Positions 58,127-64,000 of a DNA stretch of 64,000 bases are shown here, piece by piece. The stretch's first letter is position 1. Each line of letters starts with the position of its first letter. The position numbers and the translations under genes are program-made. The notes under the pieces are model-generated. The model did not search any database. It was not told the origin of the DNA and saw only the letters and a program-made list of their open reading frames with translations. The stretch comes from Pelagerythrobacter sp041912895. GTDB taxonomy: Bacteria; Pseudomonadota; Alphaproteobacteria; Sphingomonadales; Sphingomonadaceae. The stretch covers positions 372,001-436,000 of the forward strand of contig NZ_JAYSGI010000001.1 in assembly GCF_041912895.1 (NCBI RefSeq). Reading direction: 5' to 3'.

Positions 58127-59675
58127 GGCCAGCCTTTCGCTCGAACGCGAGAACCTGTTTGCGCGCATCCCGGCAGAGTGGCGCGGTCCGCTGGCGCGGG
58201 TGGCACTGGCGTGGCTCGCGCTCATGCTGCTCACCGCGCGCGACTGGGCGACGATGGCGGACAAGTGGTGGAACGTCTCCACCTACAACCACGTCGTGTT
58301 CGTGCCGCTCATCATCGGCTGGCTGGTGTGGAACCGGCGGCACGACCTAGCGGCGCTGACCCCGTGCGGCTGGTGGCCGGGCCTCGCGATGCTGGCGGGC
58401 GCGCTGTTCCTCTGGCTGCTCGGCACGCTGGCGGGCTTCGACAGCGCGAGCCAGCTTGGCGCGGTCGCGGCGTTGCAGACGGCGGTGCTCGCGCTGCTCG
58501 GGCCGCGCGCGGCAGCGGGGCTGCTATTTCCGCTCGGCTACATGCTGTTCCTCGTGCCGTTCGGCGACGAGCTGGTGCCGCCGCTGCAGATGGTCACCGC
58601 CGATATTGCCATCTGGCTGACCCATGCGAGCGGCGTGCCCGCGCATATCGACGGAGTGTTCATCGACACCCCGGTGGGGCTGTTCGAAGTGGCGGAGGCA
58701 TGTTCGGGCGTGCAGTTCCTCGTCGCGATGGCCGCGCTCGGAGTGCTGATCGCGCAAACGTGCTTCCGCACGTGGCGGCGGCGCGCGGTGTTCCTCGCGG
58801 TCGCATTGGCGCTGCCGATCCTTGCCAACGGCGTGCGCGCGTGGGGAACGATCTACATCGCGCAGTTCCAGGGGATCGAGTTTGCGGTGGGGTTCGACCA
58901 CATCGTCTACGGCTGGGTGTTCTTCGCGGTGATCGTCGCGGTGCTGCTCGCGCTCTCGTGGCGCTGGTTCGATCGCGAGCCGGAGGAATCGGGCGTCGAT
59001 GTCGAGGCACTGGAGCGTTCGCCGCTGCTCGAGCGGCTGAGCCGCACGGCGATGGCGGCGGGGCCGGCGCTCGCGGGCGTGCTCGGCATCGCGATCGCGT
59101 TCGGCCTGTGGGCGGGTATCGCCGCGCGCGCCGAAGCGGCGTTGCCGGAGCGGATCGCGTTGCCCGAGGTGCCAGGTTGGGAGCGAGTGGCCTATGCGCC
59201 CGCCGTGGCGTGGCAACCGCGTGCCAGCGGGGCGGCGCACCGCTTGCTCGGGCGCTATCGTAATGAGGCGGGCGACGAAATCGACGTGTTCTACGCGCTC
59301 TACCCGGTGCAGGATGCCGCGCGCGATGCCTCGGCCTATGGCGAGGGTGCGCTGGTGCCCGATACGCCGTGGCGCTGGCTCGCGCCGCTGCCCGGCTCGG
59401 CCGAGGCCCATCGCGACGTGCTGCTCGCCGAGGGTCGGCTGACGCGCGTGGCCGAGACGAGTTGGCGCACCGGCGACCTTACGACCGGCAGCGCCGCGCG
59501 GCTCAAGCTGGCGACGATGCGCGACCGGCTCCTGCTCCGCCGCCAACCGACCGCCACGCTGATCCTCTCGGTCGAGGACCGGCCGGCGGGCGAGGGCGCG
59601 GCCGCGATCGACCGCTTCGTCGCCGCCATCGGCGAGCGCGGCGAATGGATGGACCGCATCGCCAGGCTGCGATAG
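58116..59675 (+). CDS. xrtA: exosortase A with fused EpsI domain
   Basis: A 519-aa membrane protease/transpeptidase that recognises PEP-CTERM sorting signals. The first ~310 residues are a multi-helix exosortase. Its catalytic triad is visible: Cys196 in 'EACSGVQF', Arg241 in 'NGVRAWG' and His262 in 'GFDHIVYGW'. The remaining ~200 residues after 'ALPERIALPEVPGWERVAYA' are the EpsI-type periplasmic domain ('EIDVFYALYPVQ'), here on the same chain instead of a separate gene. ATG 58116 overlaps the glycosyltransferase end. No PEP-CTERM protein is encoded in the window, so substrates lie elsewhere in the genome. Confidence 0.94.
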   Translation: MPPEASLSLERENLFARIPAEWRGPLARVALAWLALMLLTARDWATMADKWWNVSTYNHVVFVPLIIGWLVWNRRHDLAALTPCGWWPGLAMLAGALFLWLLGTLAGFDSASQLGAVAALQTAVLALLGPRAAAGLLFPLGYMLFLVPFGDELVPPLQMVTADIAIWLTHASGVPAHIDGVFIDTPVGLFEVAEACSGVQFLVAMAALGVLIAQTCFRTWRRRAVFLAVALALPILANGVRAWGTIYIAQFQGIEFAVGFDHIVYGWVFFAVIVAVLLALSWRWFDREPEESGVDVEALERSPLLERLSRTAMAAGPALAGVLGIAIAFGLWAGIAARAEAALPERIALPEVPGWERVAYAPAVAWQPRASGAAHRLLGRYRNEAGDEIDVFYALYPVQDAARDASAYGEGALVPDTPWRWLAPLPGSAEAHRDVLLAEGRLTRVAETSWRTGDLTTGSAARLKLATMRDRLLLRRQPTATLILSVEDRPAGEGAAAIDRFVAAIGERGEWMDRIARLR

Positions 59676-59687
59676 GACCGACGCCTT

Positions 59688-61586
59688 ATGTGCGGCATCG
59701 CCGGGATCTTCCATTGCGGCACCCCCAAGCCGGTCGATCCCGAGCGCGTATCGCGCATGGCCGATGCGCTCGCCCATCGCGGGCCGGACGGGTCGGGGGT
59801 GTGGACCGGCCCCGGCGTCGGGCTCGGCCATCGCCGCCTGTCGATCATCGACATCGCCGGATCGCCTCAGCCGATGCATTCGGCGGACGGGCGCGCGACG
59901 ATCGCGTTCAACGGCGAGATCTACAATTACCGCGAGTTGCGCCGCGAGCTGGAGGGCGAGGGCGCGGAATTCCGCACAGATGGCGATACCGAGGTAATCC
60001 TCGCCGCCTGGCTGCGCTGGGGCGTCGAGTGCCTGCCGCGCCTGCACGGTATGTTCGCCTTCGCGCTCTACGATGCGCACCGGCGCGAACTCGTGCTCGC
60101 GCGCGACCGGCTGGGGGTGAAGCCGCTGTTCATGGTGCATCTCGCCGATGGCAGCGTGGCCTTCGCGTCCGAACTCAAGGGCCTGCTCGCGCATCCGCTG
60201 CTGCGGCGCGAGGCCGATCCGCTGGCGGTGGAGGATTATCTCGCCTGGGGCTACGTGCCCGATCACCGCTCGATCCTGAAGGGCGTGGAGAAGCTGCCCG
60301 CGGGGCACTACCGCGTGCTGCGCCACGAAGCCGCCCCGCCGCCGCCGGTGCAGTGGTGGGACGTCGATTTCAGCCGCCGGCACCGGGGATCGACCGCCGA
60401 TCTCTCGGCCGAACTGCTCCACCACATGCGCGAAGCGGTGGGATCGCGCATGGTCGCCGACGTGCCGTTGGGCGCGTTCCTTTCGGGCGGGGTCGATTCC
60501 TCGGCGGTCGTCGCGCTGATGGCGGAGACCAGCCGCGATCCGGTGACCACCTGTTCGATCGGGTTCGACGTCGCCGCGCTCGACGAAACCAGCTACGCCG
60601 AGAAGGTCGCGCACCGGTTCTCCACCGATCACCACGCGCGCACCGTCGATCCCGGCGATTTCACTGCGGTCGAGGGGCTGGCGACGATGTTCGACGAACC
60701 CTTCGCCGACGCCTCCGCGCTGCCGACATGGCGCGTGTGCCAGCTCGCGCGCGAACACGTGACGGTCGCACTGTCTGGCGACGGGGCGGACGAGGCCTTC
60801 GCCGGGTACCGCCGCCAGCTGTTCCACGCGCGCGAGGAGCAGATGCGCACCGTGCTGCCCGCCGCGCTGCGCCGCCCGGTGTTCGGCGGGCTCGGCGCGA
60901 TCTGGCCCAAGGCGGACTGGGCGCCGCAGCCGCTGCGCGCCAAGGCGACCTTTCTCTCGCTCGCGGAGGATGGCGCGGAGGGCTATGCGCGCGCGATCGG
61001 CGTCGTCGCGCCCGAACTGCGTGCCGCGCTCTACACCGACCGTTTCCGGCGCGAGATCGACGGTTATCGCGCGGAGGACGTGTTCGCGCAGATCATGCGC
61101 GAGGCCCCGGCGCGCAGCGGGCTCGACGCCGCCCAATATGCCGATCTCAAGTTCTGGCTGCCCGGCGATATTCTGACCAAAGTCGACCGCACGAGCATGG
61201 CGGTGAGCCTCGAAGCGCGCGAGCCGCTGCTCGACCATCGGCTGGTCGAATTCGCCGCCGCGCTGCCGCAGCGCGAGCGGATCAGGGGGCGGCAGGGCAA
61301 GTGGCTGCTCAAGCACACCATGCGCCGCTATCTGCCCGACGAAGTGCTGTTCCGGCCCAAGCAGGGCTTCGTCACCCCGATCGCCGACTGGCTGCGCGGC
61401 CCGCTGGCCGGCGAAGCGCGCGCGATCGCGAGCGGCGCGCGGCTGGCGCGGACCGGCTGGTTCGACGAGACCCGCTTGGCGCGCATGGCCGAGGCGCATA
61501 TCTCCGGCCGGTCGGACCATTCGCGGCTGCTGTGGCAGTTGCTGATGCTCGACCGCTCGCTCGACCGGCTCGGGATCGCTGCCTGA
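59688..61586 (+). CDS. amidotransferase 1, exosortase A system-associated (asparagine-synthase-like)
   Basis: A 632-aa class II glutamine amidotransferase fused to an ATP-pyrophosphatase synthetase domain. The N-terminal nucleophile Cys2 is in 'MCGIAGIFHCG', with 'ALAHRGPDGSG' and 'FNGEIYNYRELRRELE' in the glutaminase half. The synthetase half has the PP-loop 'LSGGVDSSAVVALM' and 'ALSGDGADEAFAGYRRQ'. It would amidate a carboxylate using glutamine and ATP, plausibly a uronic-acid or aminoacyl group of the polysaccharide. Last gene of the rightward arm; the transcript probably ends within the 148-bp gap downstream. Confidence 0.93.
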   Translation: MCGIAGIFHCGTPKPVDPERVSRMADALAHRGPDGSGVWTGPGVGLGHRRLSIIDIAGSPQPMHSADGRATIAFNGEIYNYRELRRELEGEGAEFRTDGDTEVILAAWLRWGVECLPRLHGMFAFALYDAHRRELVLARDRLGVKPLFMVHLADGSVAFASELKGLLAHPLLRREADPLAVEDYLAWGYVPDHRSILKGVEKLPAGHYRVLRHEAAPPPPVQWWDVDFSRRHRGSTADLSAELLHHMREAVGSRMVADVPLGAFLSGGVDSSAVVALMAETSRDPVTTCSIGFDVAALDETSYAEKVAHRFSTDHHARTVDPGDFTAVEGLATMFDEPFADASALPTWRVCQLAREHVTVALSGDGADEAFAGYRRQLFHAREEQMRTVLPAALRRPVFGGLGAIWPKADWAPQPLRAKATFLSLAEDGAEGYARAIGVVAPELRAALYTDRFRREIDGYRAEDVFAQIMREAPARSGLDAAQYADLKFWLPGDILTKVDRTSMAVSLEAREPLLDHRLVEFAAALPQRERIRGRQGKWLLKHTMRRYLPDEVLFRPKQGFVTPIADWLRGPLAGEARAIASGARLARTGWFDETRLARMAEAHISGRSDHSRLLWQLLMLDRSLDRLGIAA

Positions 61587-61645
61587 GCGCGTGCCCGCGC
61601 GGCCAGCCGGCTGCCCCGTATCGAGACTCCGGCCGCGGCCTAAGG

Positions 61646-61729
61646 TTAATTAAGTGTTTGCCATGCGAGTCCGGGTTCGATTACTCTCGCGAAATCGCGG
61701 GGAGTGATGCCGCCTAAAAAGCGGGGGGA
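61646..61729 (+). promoter_or_regulatory. structured leader of the rpfF-like gene
   Basis: In the 148-bp gap 61587-61734, TTAATTAA at 61646-61653 is the only AT-rich patch and may be a regulator site (CtrA half-sites contain TTAA). A stem follows at 61683-61705 (ACTCTCGCG with CGCG-G-GGAGT, AAAT loop). A second, shorter one pairs CCGC (61710-61713) with GCGG (61721-61724), overlapping the GGGGGGA ribosome site (61723-61729) upstream of ATG 61735. Such pairing could limit translation. No known riboswitch consensus was recognised. Confidence 0.35.
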
Positions 61730-61734
61730 TCCAT

Positions 61735-62691
61735 ATGGATCGGGTAAGTTCAGGGCTTGATCGGGGCGGTGGAGACACGGGTTCCGATACATCCGCGTTT
61801 CCTCTGGGGGGCGTCGAGGAAGCATTGATTGCCGAAAGCCGGCGAAATCACGCGATTCCCGAAGATCTGTTCGCGCTGCAGGAACTCGACGTCTTTTACG
61901 AAGACGCCACCCAGACGCTGTGGACCTATATGAACCCGCAGGGGCGGCCGAGCTTCACTCCGCGCATGCTCGGCGATTTCGAGAACTGGCAGGCGCTGAT
62001 CGCGCAGGGTTTCGGCCCCAGCAAGGTGCCGCTGCGCTTTCTGGTGCTCGGCAGCCGCGCGCCGGGCGTGTTCTGCTTCGGCGGCGATCTCGACCTGTTC
62101 CAGCGGCTGATCCGCGACCGCGACCGCGACGGACTGGTCCGCTACGGCCACCGCTGCTGCGCGATCCTCCACCGCAACATGGCGGCGCTCGACATTCCGA
62201 TGCTGACCGTGGGGCTGGTCGAGGGCGCGGCGCTCGGCGGCGGGTTCGAGGCGCTGCTGTCGTTCGACTACATCGTGGCCGAACGCGGCGCGACGTTCGG
62301 CCTGCCCGAGATCATGTTCGGCCTGTTTCCCGGCATGGGCGCGCACGCGCTGCTCAGCCGCAAGCTGGGCGGAGCGATGGCCGACCGGCTGATCGTCTCG
62401 AACGAGACCTACACCGCCGAGCAGATGTACGACATGGGGCTCGTCCACCACTTGGCCGAGAACGGGCAGGGCCTGTCAGCCTGCCGCGAGTTCATCAAGA
62501 AGTCCGAACGGCGCCACGCGGGCCTCGTCAATTCGCGGCGCGCGATGAAGGTTTCGTGGAAGCTCGAACTGGCCGAACTGAACCGCATCACCGAGCTGTG
62601 GGCGGATTCGGCGCTGCAACTGCGCGAGCAGGACCTGAAGGTCATGGGCCGCCTCGTGGCCGCGCAGGCGCGGCTCGCCCGGGCGGCGTGA
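61735..62691 (+). CDS. rpfF: RpfF-type DSF (cis-2-unsaturated fatty acid) signal synthase homolog
   Basis: A 318-aa crotonase-superfamily protein that follows RpfF, not ordinary enoyl-CoA hydratases. Segments shared with Xanthomonas RpfF are 'GVFCFGGDLDLFQRLIRDRD', 'ALGGGFEALLS', 'GLPEIMFGLFPGMGAHALLS', 'YTAEQMYDMGLV' and the C-terminal 'RITELWADSALQLREQDLKV'. The two catalytic glutamates correspond to Glu172 and Glu192, 20 residues apart as Glu141/Glu161 are in RpfF. RpfF dehydrates and hydrolyses 3-hydroxyacyl-ACP to release a diffusible cis-2 fatty acid. The N-terminus is ~25 residues longer and charged. No rpfC, rpfG or rpfB neighbour is present. It lies directly after the XrtA locus with its own leader. 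Confidence 0.85.
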   Translation: MDRVSSGLDRGGGDTGSDTSAFPLGGVEEALIAESRRNHAIPEDLFALQELDVFYEDATQTLWTYMNPQGRPSFTPRMLGDFENWQALIAQGFGPSKVPLRFLVLGSRAPGVFCFGGDLDLFQRLIRDRDRDGLVRYGHRCCAILHRNMAALDIPMLTVGLVEGAALGGGFEALLSFDYIVAERGATFGLPEIMFGLFPGMGAHALLSRKLGGAMADRLIVSNETYTAEQMYDMGLVHHLAENGQGLSACREFIKKSERRHAGLVNSRRAMKVSWKLELAELNRITELWADSALQLREQDLKVMGRLVAAQARLARAA

Positions 62692-62715
62692 GGATACGCG
62701 CGCAGAAAGCCGCGA

Positions 62716-63825
62716 TCAGCTCCCGTGCCCGAGCGCCATGTAGGCCTCGCTCTGCATTTCCTCGAGCCGGCTGACGGTGCGGGCGAATTCGAAGCTGCCG
62801 TCGCCCGCCGGGTAGAGGCCTTCGGACTCGGCGTCGGCGGTGGCGAACAGCTTCACGCGCAGTTCGTAAAGCGCGTCGACCAGCTTGGTGAAGCGGATCG
62901 CCTCGTTCCGGCGGTCCGGGCCCATCACCGGGATGCCGACGACGATGACGGTGTGATAGGCGCGCGCGATCGCGAGGTAATCCGCCGCGCCGCGGTTCTC
63001 GCCGCACAGCCGCTTGAAGCTGAACACCGCGACGCCCTTGAGACTCTTGGGCACGTGCAGCGTGCGGCCGCCAGCGAGGTCGAGATCGGCGCTCGGCACG
63101 TTGGCGGCGTCTTCGGGGTTGTAGTCGGTCAGGCGGAAGAACGCCTCGCGTACCTGCGCGGTAGCCGCGTCGCCGAGCGGGGTGTGCCAGGTGTCGATAC
63201 CGCCGAGGCGGTCGAGCCGGTAATCGGTCGGCCCGTCGAGCGGCACGACGTCCAGCTCCGCCTCGACAAGCGCGATGAAGGGCAGGAACAGCGAACGGTT
63301 GAGCCCGTCCTTGTAGAGATCGGCCGGCGGGCGGTTGCTGGTGGTGACCACGGTGACGCCCTCGTCGCGGATCAGCGCGGTGAACAGCCGGCTCATGATC
63401 GCGGCGTCGGCGGTGTTGTTCACCACCATCTCGTCGAACGCGAGGCAGCGAACGTCGGCCGCGATGCGCTTCGCGACGGGCGCGATGGGGTCGCCGCTTT
63501 CCTTCGCGCGCTCCTCGCGGATCAGCCCGTCGACCTCCAGCATGAAGGCGTGGAAATGGACCCGCCGCTTTTCGGAAATGCCGAGCGTTTCCACGAACAG
63601 GTCCATCAGCATCGACTTGCCGCGCCCGACGCCGCCCCACATGTAGACGCCCTGCGGCCGCGTCTTGCGCCCGCCGAACAACTGCGACAGCAGCCCGCCC
63701 GAAGTCTCCGCCTCCAAGTCCTTCTGCAGCCGGTCGAGCCGCTCGGCGGCGCGGCGCTGGTCAGGATCGGGGCGCAATTCCTCCGATGCGACCAGCCGCT
63801 CGTAGCGGGCGAGCATGCCGCTCAC
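62716..63825 (-). CDS. zapE: cell division protein ZapE (AFG1-like ATPase)
   Basis: This 369-aa AFG1-family ATPase is associated with Z-ring constriction under stress and, in mitochondria, with protein turnover. The start 'MLARYERLVASEELRPDPDQ' is family-typical. Walker A is 'YMWGGVGRGKSMLMDLF', then 'HFHAFMLEVDGLI', Walker B 'RCLAFDEMVVNNTADAAIMS' and 'VVTTSNRPPADLYKDGLNRS'. It starts at GTG 63825, overlapping the stop of the upstream thioesterase gene (GTGA); ATG 63816 is the alternative. Convergent with the rpfF-like gene across 24 bp. Confidence 0.94.
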   Translation of the reverse strand: MSGMLARYERLVASEELRPDPDQRRAAERLDRLQKDLEAETSGGLLSQLFGGRKTRPQGVYMWGGVGRGKSMLMDLFVETLGISEKRRVHFHAFMLEVDGLIREERAKESGDPIAPVAKRIAADVRCLAFDEMVVNNTADAAIMSRLFTALIRDEGVTVVTTSNRPPADLYKDGLNRSLFLPFIALVEAELDVVPLDGPTDYRLDRLGGIDTWHTPLGDAATAQVREAFFRLTDYNPEDAANVPSADLDLAGGRTLHVPKSLKGVAVFSFKRLCGENRGAADYLAIARAYHTVIVVGIPVMGPDRRNEAIRFTKLVDALYELRVKLFATADAESEGLYPAGDGSFEFARTVSRLEEMQSEAYMALGHGS

Positions 63826-64000
63826 CGCGGGCGCATCTTCCTGACGATGCCCGAAAACGCGGCGACCGCGTCGCCATCCTGCACCACGTCGCCGCGCACG
63901 AACACGAGGCTGCCGGTCTCGCGCACGATCTGCGTCACCGCGTCGAGCGGGCGCGCCGGATCGCCGGGGCCAACGAACTGCGTGGAAAGCTCGAGCGTCA
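63822..64000 (-). CDS. PaaI-type hotdog thioesterase, C-terminal part (truncated by window end)
   Basis: Only the last ~58 codons are in the window. They read 'TLELSTQFVGPGDPARPLDA' and later 'RGDVVQDGDAVAAFSGIVRK', ending RPR-stop. This is the C-terminal beta-sheet of a hotdog-fold PaaI-family acyl-CoA thioesterase ('TLELSTQFVGP' corresponds to the family's 'T.....NFLRP' strand). The start and the catalytic Asp/Gly region lie beyond 64000. The stop overlaps the zapE GTG, so both belong to one leftward transcript. Confidence 0.7.
   Translation of the reverse strand, partial: TLELSTQFVGPGDPARPLDAVTQIVRETGSLVFVRGDVVQDGDAVAAFSGIVRKMRPR

Noticed and set aside
58524..61520. 998-codon open frame on the minus strand opposite xrtA and the amidotransferase gene
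   Set aside because: Arg/His/Gln-rich translation typical of antisense frames in high-GC DNA. The + strand genes have clear family motifs throughout.
61662..61690. tRNA T-arm-like sequence (GGGTTCGATT flanked by gcgag/ctcgc)
   Set aside because: The loop is too long for a T-arm and no acceptor, D or anticodon stems are found around it, so it was not called a tRNA or attachment-site remnant.

Overview
The window is high-GC, densely packed DNA with short intergenic gaps and many ATGA, GTGA and TGATG stop/start overlaps. Gene content and protein character point to an aerobic alphaproteobacterium of the order Sphingomonadales, most like Erythrobacteraceae. The supporting evidence is an XrtA (exosortase A) exopolysaccharide cluster of the sphingomonad type, an alphaproteobacterial GTTC-N7-GTTC SOS-type operator, and interspersed palindromes typical of these genomes. 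No rRNA, tRNA, CRISPR, transposase or prophage was seen.

Layout. 1-9.6 kb holds mixed housekeeping genes: the end of an M56/BlaR1-like protein, a YpfJ-type metallopeptidase, 3-hydroxybutyrate dehydrogenase, an M28 peptidase lipoprotein, guaB, an RsmB-type rRNA methyltransferase, a TPR protein, rppH and an HSL-family esterase. 9.7-12.7 kb encodes a two-subunit 2-oxoacid:ferredoxin oxidoreductase. 12.7-13.2 kb is a GxxExxY gene flanked by an inverted repeat. 13.3-25 kb carries a YdjM-type membrane protein, PAP2 phosphatase, photolyase, cyclopropane-fatty-acid synthase family protein, a serine hydrolase, a PilZ protein, an SDR, purF, lolC/E-lolD and glutathione peroxidase. 25-30.4 kb has dnaE, an acyl-CoA ligase and a small zinc-ribbon protein. 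30.5-35 kb has a PA0069-type radical SAM gene under a probable LexA box, a nested inverted-repeat element with no gene, then moaB, a lytic transglycosylase and a uracil-DNA-glycosylase-like gene. 35-43.1 kb runs etfD-ispE-N-formylglutamate amidohydrolase, then ilvD, a lipoprotein, NAD(P)HX repair and a TrmA-family RNA methyltransferase.

43.2-61.6 kb is one functional block, the XrtA/PEP-CTERM exopolysaccharide locus. A leftward arm (hydrolase 1, hydrolase 2, acyl carrier protein, FemAB/GNAT-like acyltransferase) and a rightward arm diverge from a 29-bp gap. The rightward arm holds acyl-CoA ligase, PLP decarboxylase, outer-membrane export lipoprotein, chain-length determinant, tyrosine kinase, beta-barrel protein, ATPase, deacetylase, FemAB, glycosyltransferase, exosortase and amidotransferase. 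Together they would assemble, modify and export a polysaccharide. The exosortase would process PEP-CTERM proteins, none of which is encoded here.

Directly downstream, at 61735-62691, is a clear homolog of RpfF, the diffusible-signal-factor (DSF) synthase. Both catalytic glutamates are present with the same spacing as in Xanthomonas RpfF, behind a structured leader. A DSF-type signal synthase next to an exopolysaccharide locus in an alphaproteobacterium is the most notable observation here. The window closes with zapE and the end of a PaaI-type thioesterase gene.
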